A stretch of DNA of 62,547 nucleotides from CAZUDI01 sp964618975 (GTDB lineage Bacteria; Desulfobacterota; Desulfomonilia; UBA1062). The notes beneath the pieces were generated by a model. That model saw nothing but the letters and a program-made list of their open reading frames with translations. It did not search any database and was not told the origin of the DNA. Position numbers and translations under genes: made by a program. Positions 32,626 to 42,143 of this stretch are shown piece after piece (the first letter of the stretch is position 1; each line of letters opens with the position of its first letter). The stretch covers positions 1-62,547 of the forward strand of contig CAZUDI010000018.1 of NCBI GenBank assembly GCA_964618975.1, read 5' to 3'.

Positions 32626-35266
32626 GATCGTCGCCACCTATCGCCTCCAGCTGCAGCCCGGTTTCGGCTTTGATGAGGCCTACAAGATCGTCCCCTATCT
32701 CTCTGACCTGGGCGTCTCGCACCTGTATGCCTCCCCCTATCTGCAGGCGGCCACCGGCAGCACCCACGGCTACGACATCGTCGACCCCGGTCGGGTGAAC
32801 CGGGAGCTCGGCGGCGCCCGGGCGCATGCCCGGCTGTGCCGCGGGCTAGGGGGGGCCGGCCTCGGCCAGATGATCGATATGGTGCCCAATCACATGGCGA
32901 TTGCCGCCCGGCAGAATCCCTGGTGGTGGGATGTACTGGAGAACGGCCCCTCGAGCCTCTACGCCACCTACTTCGACGTCGACTGGGACGCCTCCGAAGA
33001 ACGCTGGCCCAACAAGGTGCTCCTGCCGGTGCTGGGCGACCACTACGGCCGCATCCTCGAGGCCGGCCAGTTCGAGCTGCGGCACAGGGCCGGCACCTTT
33101 ACCCTTAACTACCGGGAACAGGTCTTCCCCGTCGACCCTTCCAGCCTGCCGGACCTGCTGCGGGCAGCGGCGAGCGCCTGCGGCTCCGACATGCTGGCCT
33201 TTTTTGCCGACAGCTATGCCCGACTGCCACGCCCCACGGTGACTGCCCGTCAGGCCGTGGAACGGCGGCACCGCGACAAAGCGGTGCTCGCCGATCTGCT
33301 GGCCGGGCTCTGCCGCCGGGAACAACCGGCCCGCGCGGCCCTGGAGGCCGAGGTTGCGCGCCTGAACCGCGACCCGGAGGCCCTGGATGCCCTCATCGAC
33401 CAGCAGAACTACCGCCTGGCCTTCTGGCGCACGGCCAGCCGGGACCTGGGTTATCGCCGGTTCTTCGACATCCAGGACCTGGTGGGCCTGAGGGTGGAGG
33501 ATATCGAGGTCTTCCGCGCCACGCATGCCCTGCCGCTGGCCTGGGTGCGCAAGGGCTGGGTCCAGGGGCTGCGCATCGACCACCCGGACGGCCTGCGCGA
33601 TCCCGGCCAGTACTTCCAGCGCCTGCGCGAGGCCTGCCCCCAGGCCTGGATCGTGGCCGAAAAGATCCTCGCCCGGGGCGAAAGCCTCCCGGAAGACTGG
33701 CCCGTCGCCGGGTCCACCGGCTACGATTTCCTGGTCCTGGTAGGCGGGCTCTTCGTCGACCCCTTAGGCGAGGAGGAGCTGACGAAGTTCTACCGTGAGT
33801 TCACCGGCGAAGAGACGGACTTTCGGGAGGTGGTGCGCGCAAGCAAGCGCCAGGTGATCCGGGAGTACCTCGGAAGCGAGCTCAACCGCCTCACCAGCCT
33901 GTTCGTGGACGTCTGCGAGCGGCACCGGCGCCACCGCGACTATACGCGCCACGAGCTCTCCGAGGCCCTGTGCGAGGCCGCTGTGAGCTTCCCGGTCTAT
34001 CGCACCTATGTCTCCCTGGCCAGAAACCGCGTGACGCCCCGTGACGAGGGCTACGTCTCCCAGGCCATCGCCGAGACCCTGGAGCGCAGGCCCGACCTGG
34101 ACCCCGAACTGCTGCGCTTCCTCGAAGGCCTGCTCCTCCAGCGCGTGTCCGGCTCCCTGGAGGGCGAGCTGGCCATGCGCTTCCAGCAGCTGACGGCCCC
34201 GGCCATGGCCAAGGGGGTCGAGGATACCGCCCTGTACCGCTTTCACCGCCTGGTGTGCCTCAACGAGGTGGGGGGCGACCCCAGGCGTTTCGGGGTCTCT
34301 CTTTCCGAGTTCCATGCGGCCTGCGCCGAGGCACAGGCTCAGCGCCCCCTGGCGCTGCTGGCCACCACCACCCACGACACCAAGCGCAGCGGGGATATGC
34401 GCGCCCGGCTGGCGGTGCTCTCCGAGATCGCGAGCCGGTGGTGTGAGAGTGTCCGGCGCTGGGCCGGGCACAATGAACGCCACCGCCCAGGCGAGGTACC
34501 GGAGCGCACCAGCGAGTACCTCTTCTACCAGACCCTGGTCGGGGCCTGGCCGATCGATGCGGATCGCCTGAGGGCCTATATGCAGAAGGCCGTGCGCGAG
34601 GACAAGCGGCACACCTCCTGGACCCAGCCGGACGAGACCTACGAGCGGGGCCTCACCGAGTTCATCACGGCCGTGATGGAGGACCGGGCTTTCCTCGCCG
34701 ACGTGGAGGCCTTCGTCGGGAGCGTCGCGTGGCCCGGGTGGGTCAACAGCCTCTCGCAGACGCTCATCAAGCTTGCCTCCCCCGGGGTCCCGGATATCTA
34801 TCAGGGCACCGAGCTGTGGGATCTGAGCCTGGTGGACCCGGACAACCGCCGGCCGGTGGATTTCGACCGGCGCCGCGCTTTGCTGGAAGAGCTCGGGGGG
34901 CTGGCCGCCGAGGATATCCTGGGAAGGATGGCCGAGGGGCTGCCCAAGCTCTGGGTCATCCGGCAGGGCCTGAGCCTGCGGCGCCGGCGCCCCGGGCTTC
35001 TCGGGGTCGAGGGGGGCTACCGCGCGCTCATGGCCCGCGGCCCCCGCGCCGGGCACGTGGTGGCCTTCGTGCGGGGCGAGGGGGCCGTCTGCGTGGCCCC
35101 GCGGCTGGTCTTACAGCTGGCCGGCGACTGGGCCGACACGGTGCTGGATCTGCCGGAGGGTCTCTGGCTCAACGTCCTGACCGGCGACGAGATGCCGGGG
35201 GGAGAGGTACGGCTGGCAGAGATTCTGGCCCGCTTTCCGGTGGGGCTCTTGGAGAAGAAGGGGTAG
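32615..35266 (+). CDS. treY: maltooligosyl trehalose synthase TreY
   Basis: The 883-residue product is the GH13 intramolecular transglucosylase that turns the reducing end of a maltodextrin into a trehalose unit. Typical blocks are the N-terminal ATYRLQLQPGFGFDEA and SHLYASPYLQAATGSTHGYD, WVQGLRIDHPDGL (catalytic Asp), IVAEKIL (Glu) and the C-terminal GVPDIYQGTELWDLSLVDPDNRRPVDF. Start ATG 32615 lies inside the end of glgX. Its product is the substrate of TreZ, encoded five bases downstream. Confidence 0.95.
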   Translation: MRPEIVATYRLQLQPGFGFDEAYKIVPYLSDLGVSHLYASPYLQAATGSTHGYDIVDPGRVNRELGGARAHARLCRGLGGAGLGQMIDMVPNHMAIAARQNPWWWDVLENGPSSLYATYFDVDWDASEERWPNKVLLPVLGDHYGRILEAGQFELRHRAGTFTLNYREQVFPVDPSSLPDLLRAAASACGSDMLAFFADSYARLPRPTVTARQAVERRHRDKAVLADLLAGLCRREQPARAALEAEVARLNRDPEALDALIDQQNYRLAFWRTASRDLGYRRFFDIQDLVGLRVEDIEVFRATHALPLAWVRKGWVQGLRIDHPDGLRDPGQYFQRLREACPQAWIVAEKILARGESLPEDWPVAGSTGYDFLVLVGGLFVDPLGEEELTKFYREFTGEETDFREVVRASKRQVIREYLGSELNRLTSLFVDVCERHRRHRDYTRHELSEALCEAAVSFPVYRTYVSLARNRVTPRDEGYVSQAIAETLERRPDLDPELLRFLEGLLLQRVSGSLEGELAMRFQQLTAPAMAKGVEDTALYRFHRLVCLNEVGGDPRRFGVSLSEFHAACAEAQAQRPLALLATTTHDTKRSGDMRARLAVLSEIASRWCESVRRWAGHNERHRPGEVPERTSEYLFYQTLVGAWPIDADRLRAYMQKAVREDKRHTSWTQPDETYERGLTEFITAVMEDRAFLADVEAFVGSVAWPGWVNSLSQTLIKLASPGVPDIYQGTELWDLSLVDPDNRRPVDFDRRRALLEELGGLAAEDILGRMAEGLPKLWVIRQGLSLRRRRPGLLGVEGGYRALMARGPRAGHVVAFVRGEGAVCVAPRLVLQLAGDWADTVLDLPEGLWLNVLTGDEMPGGEVRLAEILARFPVGLLEKKG

Positions 35267-35271
35267 GGGCG

Positions 35272-36999
35272 ATGTCCGAGGTGCGTGTTTGGGCCCCCGA
35301 GGCGGGCCGGGTGGAACTGGAATGCGGGGGGAGGCCCCTCGGCATGGCCCGGGATGCGGGAGGCTGGTGGAGCGTGGATGCGCCCCAGCTGAGGCACGGG
35401 AGCGACTATGCCTTCCACGTCGAGGGCCAGGGGCCTTTTCCCGACCCGCGCTCCCCCTGGCAGCCGCAGGGGGTCCACGGCCCCTCGCGCTGGCTGGAGC
35501 ATGCACGGTTTGCCTGGAGCGATGCGGGCTGGCAGCAGCCCCCCCTGGGGGCGGCCGTCATCTACGAGCTCCATGTGGGCACGTTCACGCCCCGGGGCAC
35601 CTTCGAGGCGGTCATCGAGCGTCTCGACCACCTCGTCGGGCTGGGCGTCACCCATCTGGAGCTCATGCCGGTGGCCGAGTTTCCCGGACAGCGCGGGTGG
35701 GGCTATGACGGCGTCGACCTCTACGCCCCCCACCACGTCTACGGCGGGCCCGAGGGGCTCAAGCGCCTGGTGGACGCCTGCCACGGTCGCGGTCTGGCGG
35801 TGCTGCTTGACGTGGTCTACAACCACCTGGGCCCTGTGGGCAACTACCTCGGGCGCTTCGGGCCCTATTACACCTCCCGCTACGCCACACCCTGGGGGGA
35901 GGCGGTCAACCTGGACGGGCCCCACAGCGACGAGGTGCGGCGCTTCTTCATCGACAACGCCCTGATGTGGCTCAGGGACTATCACCTGGACGGGCTGCGC
36001 ATCGACGCCGTCCACGCCATCGTGGACACCTCGGCCATCCACTTCCTGGAGCAGCTCGCGACCGAGGTGCAGGGCCTCGCCGCCCACCTGGGCCGCCACC
36101 TGGTGCTGATCGCCGAGAGCGACCTCAACGACCCCCGCACGGTGTCTTCCCCTGAGCTGGGGGGGCACGGGCTCGATGCCCAGTGGAACGAGGACTTTCA
36201 CCACGCCCTCCACAGCGTGCTGACCGGCGAGCGGCAGGGCTACTACGGCGACTTCGGGCGTCTGGCCGACCTCGCCCAGGCCCTGAGAGAGGGCTTCGTT
36301 CTCGACGGGCGCTACTCCGTCTACCGCCGGCATCGCCACGGGCGGCCCGCCCGCGGGCTTGCGGGGGGCTGCTTCGTGGGCTTCCTCCAGAACCACGACC
36401 AGGTCGGCAACCGCGCTTTTGGGGAACGTGCAAGCCAGCTTATGGGGGAGGGCCGGCTCCGGATCGGCGCGGCCCTCGTCATGACCGCCCCCTTCGTGCC
36501 GCTGCTGTTTCAGGGCGAGGAGTGGGGGGCTTCTACGCCCTTCCTCTATTTCACCGACCATGCGGACCCCGCCGTGGGCGAGGCCGTCCGGCGCGGACGC
36601 CAAGAGGAGTTCGCCGCCTTCGGCGGGGAGGACCTCCCCGATCCCCAGGACGAGGCGAGTTTCCGTCTCTCCCGGCTCGTCTGGGGGGAGGCCGCCCGCG
36701 AGCCGCACCGCGGCATCCTTCAGTGGTATCGTGCGCTTATCGCCCTGCGCCGGAGGGTCCCGGACCTGACGAACGGGCGCCTGGGAGAGGTCAGCGTGGC
36801 CTGGGACGAGGAGGCGCACTGGCTGAGGGTCAGGCGCGGCAGCGTCCTACTGGCCTGCAATCTCGCCGGCAAGGCGCAGCTTATCCCCTGCGACCTCCCG
36901 ACGCACCGGGCGCCCGTGCTTTCCCACCCTGCCGGGGTCACCCTCGCGGAGCGGGCGATCCTCCTGCCCGCCGATGCGGTCGCGATCTGGGAAGGGTGA
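35272..36999 (+). CDS. treZ: maltooligosyl trehalose trehalohydrolase TreZ
   Basis: The 575-residue product is the GH13 enzyme that cuts trehalose off maltooligosyl trehalose. It has the N-terminal beta domain, then WGYDGVDLYAPHHVYGG, LDVVYNHLGP, DGLRIDAVHAI (nucleophile Asp), LIAESDLND (Glu) and FLQNHDQVGNR. It completes the glgX-treY-treZ operon, which makes the osmolyte and stress protectant trehalose from glycogen without ATP. Confidence 0.95.
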   Translation: MSEVRVWAPEAGRVELECGGRPLGMARDAGGWWSVDAPQLRHGSDYAFHVEGQGPFPDPRSPWQPQGVHGPSRWLEHARFAWSDAGWQQPPLGAAVIYELHVGTFTPRGTFEAVIERLDHLVGLGVTHLELMPVAEFPGQRGWGYDGVDLYAPHHVYGGPEGLKRLVDACHGRGLAVLLDVVYNHLGPVGNYLGRFGPYYTSRYATPWGEAVNLDGPHSDEVRRFFIDNALMWLRDYHLDGLRIDAVHAIVDTSAIHFLEQLATEVQGLAAHLGRHLVLIAESDLNDPRTVSSPELGGHGLDAQWNEDFHHALHSVLTGERQGYYGDFGRLADLAQALREGFVLDGRYSVYRRHRHGRPARGLAGGCFVGFLQNHDQVGNRAFGERASQLMGEGRLRIGAALVMTAPFVPLLFQGEEWGASTPFLYFTDHADPAVGEAVRRGRQEEFAAFGGEDLPDPQDEASFRLSRLVWGEAAREPHRGILQWYRALIALRRRVPDLTNGRLGEVSVAWDEEAHWLRVRRGSVLLACNLAGKAQLIPCDLPTHRAPVLSHPAGVTLAERAILLPADAVAIWEG

Positions 37000-37017
37000 G
37001 GCCCGCCCCGCCTAGCG

Positions 37018-37045
37018 CAGGGCCTTCCCCGGGATTCATCCCAGT
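37018..37045 (+). repeat. dispersed intergenic repeat, partial copy
   Basis: Only the 3' part (CAGGGCCTTCCCCGGGATTC) is present; a fuller copy on the other strand follows at 37099. Confidence 0.35.
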
Positions 37046-37098
37046 GACACGGGCGCGCCAGAATCCTGCCTCAAGCGAGGGCGATCTCCCGGTTTCAC

Positions 37099-37170
37099 TC
37101 AGGGGGATGAACCCCGGGGCAAGCTTGTGCCCCACTCTGCCGCTGCAAGCGGCGGGGAATTCGAGCCAAA
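37099..37170 (-). repeat. dispersed intergenic repeat, copy on the minus strand
   Basis: Read on the minus strand it has TCGAATTCCCCGCCGCTTGC, the AAGCTTGCCCCGGGGTTCAT end and CCCCCTGA. It fills the gap between the convergent treZ and iorB genes. Confidence 0.6.
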
Positions 37171-37206
37171 GCGATCAAAAGGGTGCCGCACCCGGAAGCA
37201 GCTCTT

Positions 37207-37848
37207 TCAGGCGGGCGCGCCCGCGCGCGGGTCACGCACCAGCTCGCCGCCGCGGGCGAAGGCCTGCAGGTTGACCTCCCGCGTGCCGGAAGGCAGGCTG
37301 TGGGCGATGACGGCCTCGAAGTCGCCCTGCCTCAGCGGCAGGGCCCCGATGCCGGCGATCGCGCCTACGAGCATGACGTTGGCGTAGAGGGGGCTGCCGA
37401 GTTTGAGGGCCTCGTCGGTGAAGCCGATGAGCCAGGCCCTGTGGGTGAGCTCGCCGATCCACTGGCGTATATTAGTGGCCTCCGGGTAGGCGAGGTCGCC
37501 CGCGATCACGCCCACCGGGTGCACCGGCCGGGTGTTGCTGATGGCCAGGGTGTCGGGGTTGCCGTAGTCTCTGAGCACGCGCAGCGCCTCCAGCGGCTCC
37601 AGGGCGGCCACCAGGTGGCAGCCCCCGCGGGGGATCTGGGGCGAGAAGCTTGCATCGGAGGAGACGCGCAGGTGGCTCATGACCGCCCCGCCGCGTTGCG
37701 AGGCGCCGAAGGTCTCGCCGATGGTGATGCGGTAGCCCCTCTGGGAGAGCATGCCCCCCAGCAGGCGCGAGGCCAGCACGTTGCCCTGGCCGCCCACGCC
37801 GGTAATAATGATGTTGTAGGGATCGTGTGCCAGGGTCTCAGGACGCAT
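37207..37848 (-). CDS. iorB: indolepyruvate:ferredoxin oxidoreductase, beta subunit
   Basis: The 213-residue product is the small subunit of the archaeal/anaerobic-type indolepyruvate:ferredoxin oxidoreductase (pyruvate/ketoisovalerate oxidoreductase gamma-like domain), with IIITGVGGQGNVLASRLLGGMLSQRGYRITIGETFGASQRGG at the N-terminus. It works with IorA to decarboxylate aryl pyruvates (from aromatic amino acids) to aryl-acetyl-CoA, reducing ferredoxin. Its start overlaps the end of iorA by 11 bases, showing coupled translation. Confidence 0.92.
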   Translation of the reverse strand: MRPETLAHDPYNIIITGVGGQGNVLASRLLGGMLSQRGYRITIGETFGASQRGGAVMSHLRVSSDASFSPQIPRGGCHLVAALEPLEALRVLRDYGNPDTLAISNTRPVHPVGVIAGDLAYPEATNIRQWIGELTHRAWLIGFTDEALKLGSPLYANVMLVGAIAGIGALPLRQGDFEAVIAHSLPSGTREVNLQAFARGGELVRDPRAGAPA

Positions 37849-39781
37849 GGCGGGCCTCCTTCTTCGTGATGGCCCCCGAGGGGCAGATCGCGGCGCACAC
37901 CCCGCAGCCGGTGCAGATGACCTCGTCGATTACGGCGGCGCCCCTTTTCGCGTCCCAGATGAGCCCCGGACAGCGGAAGACGCGCGTGCACAGGCGGTTG
38001 CAGCCGCAGTTCTCCCCCAGGCACACCTCCTGGTCGAGGGACATCTCGAAGGCCTTGTGCGCCTTTTTCTCGGGGCTCAGGGCGCAGATCTGCCTCAGGA
38101 CGAGCACCTTGACGCCTTCCTGGTCCAGGAGCTCCAGGAGGGTGGCCTCGGTGGCCGCGAGCTCGAAGGGGTCCGCGACCTCCACCCGCGCGCCGATGGC
38201 GCGGCAAAGCTCCGGGATGTCGACGGGCGCGAGCTTCTGTGTGCCCATCTCGCCTGCCAGGCCGGGGTGGGGCTGGAAGCCGGTCATGGCCGTGCCGCGG
38301 TTGTCGAGCACCACCAGGGTGAGGTCGCTTGAGTGGTGCACGGCGTTGATCAGGGCCGGCAGGCCGGAGTGGAAGAAGGTCGAATCACCGCACACCGCCA
38401 CCACGCTCTGGTCGAGGCCCCGGGCCTTGAGCGCGCCGAAACCGCTGGCCAGTCCGGTGCCGGAGCCCATGGAGTGCATGGTCTTGAGGGTCGAGAAGCC
38501 GCAGGGCAGCACCGCCATGGAATAGCAGCCGATGTCGCCGCAGACGAAGCCCGCGCGGGCGTCGAGGGTGAGCGCGTTGTGGAGGGCAAAGAAGGAGGCC
38601 CGGTGGGGGCAGCCCGGGCAGAAGGTCAGCTCGCGCCCGGGCAGGGCCTGCAGGGGCAGGGCCTGGGCCCGGGCCGTGTAGTCTGGCGGCCGCTCCGGGA
38701 CCTCCCGGCCCAGGATCCCGGCCAGGGCGGCGCTCACCAGGTCGGGGTTCAGCTCGCCCACCGTGGGCAGGCGGCCGTCCTTTTTGCCGTGGAAGGTCTT
38801 GGGGCCGATGCGGCCTACGAGCTCGCAGGCCAGCACCTTGAGGTTGTCTTCCAGGAAGGGGATGACCTCCTCCACCACCAGCACCCGGGCGCAGGCGCTC
38901 AGGTGTTTCTCGAGCAGCCTCTCCGGCAGGGGGTAGGTGGTGGCGAGCTTGAGCAGCCCCACGCGCCCCTCGAGCCCCAGCCAGCGGATGGCCTCGCGGC
39001 TGTAGAGGGCGCAAGCCGAGCTCGTGACCACGAGCAGCTCGGGGGAGACCGGTCCCTCATAGGTGTTGAAGGGGCAGGTCTCGAAGATCTCGGCGGCCAG
39101 CCGCAGGCGCTGCTGCTGCTGGGCGTGCTTGTAATCCACCGGGGCGCTCATGAGCACGCCCTCCATCTGGTCCAGGATGAAGCCCTGGTGACGGAAGACG
39201 GGCTTTGGGTGCGTTGTGGGCAGCTCGCCGAAGGTGACACTGCCGCTGGCATGCGACAGGCGCGTGACGCTGCGCACCATGACCACGGTCCGCAGCCTTT
39301 CCGAAAGCTCGAAGGCCCACGGGATGAGGTCCTTGGCCTCCTGGAAATCGCCCGGCTCCAGCAGGGGGATCTCCACCAGGCGCGCGAAGTGGCGGCTCTC
39401 GCCCTCGTTGATGCTGGAGAGCGCCCCGGGGTCGTCGCAGGGCACGAGCACCAGCCCGGCGCGCGTGCCCGAGGCGGCCAGGTGCAGCAGGAAGTCCGAG
39501 GCCACGTTGACGCCGTTCTGCTTCATGGCGCACAGCGAGCGCAGCCCGGCGAAGGAGCCGGCCGCGGCCACCTCGAGGGCCACCTTCTCGTTGATGGACC
39601 ACTCCACATAGAGGCCCTCGTCGGTACTTACCCGTGCCAGGTTCTCGATGATCTCGGAAGAGGGCGTGCCGGGGTAGCCGGCGGCCACGCGCACGCCAGC
39701 CTCGAGTGCCCCGCGCACGATGGCCTCGTTGCCCATGACCAGATGCGTCTGTCCGGCGCCAGCCTGATTAAGGATCGTCAT
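37838..39781 (-). CDS. iorA: indolepyruvate:ferredoxin oxidoreductase, alpha subunit
   Basis: The 647-residue large subunit has a pyrimidine-binding domain (GVRVAAGYPGTPSSEIIENLA, EWSINEKVALEVAAGAS-like), a thiamine-pyrophosphate domain (FCPGCPHRASFFAL, GDIGCYSMAVLPCGFSTLKTMHSMGSG, VVAVCGDSTFFHSGLPALINAV) and a C-terminal ferredoxin domain with CTGCGVCAAICPSGAI plus a second group of cysteines (CLGENCGCNRLCTRVFRCPG). It uses TPP to oxidise indolepyruvate and related 2-oxo acids. The start overlaps the stop of the FrhB-like gene by four bases (ATGA), so the three genes are one unit. Confidence 0.92.
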   Translation of the reverse strand: MTILNQAGAGQTHLVMGNEAIVRGALEAGVRVAAGYPGTPSSEIIENLARVSTDEGLYVEWSINEKVALEVAAAGSFAGLRSLCAMKQNGVNVASDFLLHLAASGTRAGLVLVPCDDPGALSSINEGESRHFARLVEIPLLEPGDFQEAKDLIPWAFELSERLRTVVMVRSVTRLSHASGSVTFGELPTTHPKPVFRHQGFILDQMEGVLMSAPVDYKHAQQQQRLRLAAEIFETCPFNTYEGPVSPELLVVTSSACALYSREAIRWLGLEGRVGLLKLATTYPLPERLLEKHLSACARVLVVEEVIPFLEDNLKVLACELVGRIGPKTFHGKKDGRLPTVGELNPDLVSAALAGILGREVPERPPDYTARAQALPLQALPGRELTFCPGCPHRASFFALHNALTLDARAGFVCGDIGCYSMAVLPCGFSTLKTMHSMGSGTGLASGFGALKARGLDQSVVAVCGDSTFFHSGLPALINAVHHSSDLTLVVLDNRGTAMTGFQPHPGLAGEMGTQKLAPVDIPELCRAIGARVEVADPFELAATEATLLELLDQEGVKVLVLRQICALSPEKKAHKAFEMSLDQEVCLGENCGCNRLCTRVFRCPGLIWDAKRGAAVIDEVICTGCGVCAAICPSGAITKKEARHAS

Positions 39782-40911
39782 GTGGCCTCCTGTGGATTTG
39801 CCATGAGGCGCCTGGCGATGTCCTCCGGCAGGCGCAACGCCGCGTGGCGGCCATCGCCTGCGTCCTTGAGCAGCCCCTCGTCTGCGGCCGCCCTCAGGGC
39901 GCGCCGCTTCTTGCCCCGGGAGGCCTCCCGCAGGTGCTCCTCCTCTCCGGGGGGCAGGGGCTCGCAGACGAGATAGCCGTCCCGAAGGGCGCGCTCGACG
40001 AGGTCCTGTCCTCGGGGGGTGCGTACGATGAGCGTGTTCCAGCCCTCACGTCCCTCGCTGACCCCCACCGAGAGATCGGCGAACTCGGCCGTCATGTCAG
40101 GGCAGATCTCGCAGCCGTGAGGGATGAGCGGACGCACCTCGTCGAGACCGACGGCGATCTCGCCCTGGTCGGTCTTCAGCAGGAGCCGCTCGGCCGGCGG
40201 CGGCGGGATGTCCATGCCCTTGAGTTTGGCCCCCCCCAGGACGCGGCGGAGGAGCGGCATGCTGCGGCGGGTGTCGAGGGCCCAGGTGCAGAAGAGGCCG
40301 ATCACCAGACCGGCGGGGTCGATATAGTCGCCATCGTTCAGCGGGTTGGTGCGCATCTTGGCCAGGGCCAGCACCTGGCAGGGGGTGCCCACCACCCCCA
40401 GACCGCGGCTTCCCGCACGCGCGGCGTGGTTCAGGGCCGCGAGCGTGGGAGAGGCCAGGTACTTCGAACCGGCGCAGAGCGCCGCCGCCTCCGGCGTGCT
40501 CACGAGGCGCGGCATGGACGCGAGCCCCTCGCGGGCGGTCAGGACGGCCCCCGGGATCAGGCCGCTCTCGAGGGCGCAGGCCACCAGTGCCGTGACGGTG
40601 CCGCCGGCCTGCACCGGGCCGCTTGCGGCGCGCATTCCCGCCTGGGAGGCCGTGAGCGTGAGGTAGTTCCCCAGGTCCTCCCCCCCATAGGGCCGGCCCC
40701 AGGTAAGGCGCGCGAGTTCGTCCAGGTCGAGCTCGGCCTTGGGACAAAAGGCGTGACAGCGCCCCTGGCCGAGCGTGCAGTCAAAGAGCATCACGGTCTG
40801 GCCGTGATGGTTCCTGAAGTAGGGGCAGAGTCCGACGCAGGCGCCGCACCCCACGCACAGGCCGCGGCCGAGCACCTCGGCCCTGAGCTCGTTCGATCCA
40901 AAGACATGCAT
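39778..40911 (-). CDS. FrhB-like Fe-S protein of the ior operon
   Basis: The 377-residue product belongs to the coenzyme F420 hydrogenase/dehydrogenase beta subunit family. It has a ferredoxin-type motif CVGCGACVGLCPYF at 19-32, further cysteines (LGQGRCHAFCPKAE) and a central VGTPCQVLALAKMR block typical of FrhB proteins, with CEICPDMTAEFADLS later. Such proteins pass electrons between ferredoxin or flavin and other carriers. As first gene of the iorA-iorB operon it probably links indolepyruvate oxidation to an electron acceptor; F420 use is not implied in this organism. Confidence 0.8.
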   Translation of the reverse strand: MHVFGSNELRAEVLGRGLCVGCGACVGLCPYFRNHHGQTVMLFDCTLGQGRCHAFCPKAELDLDELARLTWGRPYGGEDLGNYLTLTASQAGMRAASGPVQAGGTVTALVACALESGLIPGAVLTAREGLASMPRLVSTPEAAALCAGSKYLASPTLAALNHAARAGSRGLGVVGTPCQVLALAKMRTNPLNDGDYIDPAGLVIGLFCTWALDTRRSMPLLRRVLGGAKLKGMDIPPPPAERLLLKTDQGEIAVGLDEVRPLIPHGCEICPDMTAEFADLSVGVSEGREGWNTLIVRTPRGQDLVERALRDGYLVCEPLPPGEEEHLREASRGKKRRALRAAADEGLLKDAGDGRHAALRLPEDIARRLMANPQEAT

Positions 40912-41269
40912 GGCGCTTCCCCTCCTGTGGGTCAGGTGTTCCCGGTTCTTCCACGACCCTGGCGGCTAAACCGCGGCCTTTCTCATGGCTGAGGTCCGGA
41001 GAAAACGCTCCATGCTGGCGGACTCTCCCTTGGCACGTGCCGGGTGGCCCGCCGCTCCGGAGGGGAGCCTCCTCTCGATGGCAGCTGTCGCTCCTCAGTC
41101 ATGATTATGAACCCCGGTGCTGAACGTTTCCCTTCTGGTTGCAGGTCCCCGGGGGGGTCATTGCGGAACGATCACATAATAGCCAATAATATATAACAAT
41201 TGCGGATACTATTATAGCTTTGACGCCCGCCTGTCAAGGCGGGATTGTCGCCGGAGAAGAGGGGCGGCC
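40912..41269. other. intergenic upstream of the ior operon
   Basis: The part at 41165-41225 is AT-rich and likely holds the ior operon promoter. A 7-bp hairpin lies at 41226-41243 (CCCGCCT, loop GTCA, AGGCGGG), just past the stop of the lipase-like gene. A short repeat-like end is at 41099-41120. Confidence 0.45.
41226..41243 (-). terminator. hairpin after the lipase-like gene
   Basis: Perfect 7-bp GC stem with a 4-base loop 27 bases beyond the stop codon at 41270 on the minus strand. No U-run. Confidence 0.35.
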
Positions 41270-42063
41270 TCAGTCTTGATCAGGCCCCGGGAGTCCGCCG
41301 CTGCGCTCGAAAGACCCGTGCCGCAGAAAATAGCTCACCTGGTGTCTGACCTCGGAGGCGTTCATGATGAAGGTGTGGCTTGCGGGCAGCTCCAGGTGGT
41401 CGCACATTTCGGGAAGACGCGTGCTCCTGACGGAAACCAGCCCGTCGTCCGGGCCGGGGATGCGGCGCGAGAAGAACGGCAGGAAGCTACGGGTGCCCGC
41501 GATGACCCCCACTTCGGCCTCTACCGGGGCGAGCCGGCCAGGCAGGCCCCGAGGGCCGGTGACGAGCTGGGAGGCGGTCGGGCCGAAGATGCAGTGAAAG
41601 AGCCGATTTCCCTGAAGAGAGTCGGCCACCTCGCTGCCGTGGTTGGGCGGGGCGAGCATGACCACTNNNNNNNNNNCCGGGCCTCCGGCAGATAGGCCCG
41701 CGGCACGATGCCCCCCCGCGGGTGGGTCACGACATGGAGGGGACGGTCGGGGGGGAGACGCCGGATAGCCGGGGCGAGGTGATGTGCGGCAATGTCCTCC
41801 ACCGGGTACCTCAGGGAGGGGTAGCCCAGGTTGAGCGTGCGAAAGCCCTGCTGCTCGAGGTGCCTGGCCAGGGGGCTCAGGGAGAGACGCGTCCGCCCGA
41901 GGCCATGCAGGAGGATGACATACTCCTCACCCGGCGACACGTCGGCCTCCCCGGCGTAGCCCATGCCGCCGGGCGCCAGCCCGGCGAGCAGGACGGCCAG
42001 CAGCCGCAGCCGCCCGGCCAGGCGCCGCAGGTCTGCCCCACCGGTTCTGTCCGCCTTGTGCAC
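41270..42063 (-). CDS. secreted alpha/beta hydrolase, interrupted by an assembly gap
   Basis: The protein is split by ten Ns at 41667-41676; the frames on the two sides do not match, so the real gap is not ten bases. Upstream part: GTG 42063 (GGGAGGAGG upstream), a signal peptide (LLAVLLAGLAPGGMGYA) and VILLHGLGRTRLSLSPLARHL. Downstream part: VVMLAPPNHGSEVAD and a late catalytic-type H (ELPASHTFIMN). This is the family of small bacterial lipase/esterase-like proteins. The nucleophile elbow, normally T-H-S-M-G-G, here reads THPRGG, so the serine appears replaced by proline; this is 40 bases from the gap and may be a base error. Confidence 0.7.
41667..41676. other. assembly gap (10 N)
   Basis: Ten undetermined bases inside the alpha/beta hydrolase gene. 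The reading frame changes across it, so its length is a placeholder. Confidence 1.
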
Positions 42064-42143
42064 CTCTGTTGCCTCCTCCCGCCATGTTCCCGGAAAGATA
42101 GCACAGACAGCGGGCGGCCTCAAGCAACGCCCGGGGGAAGGGA

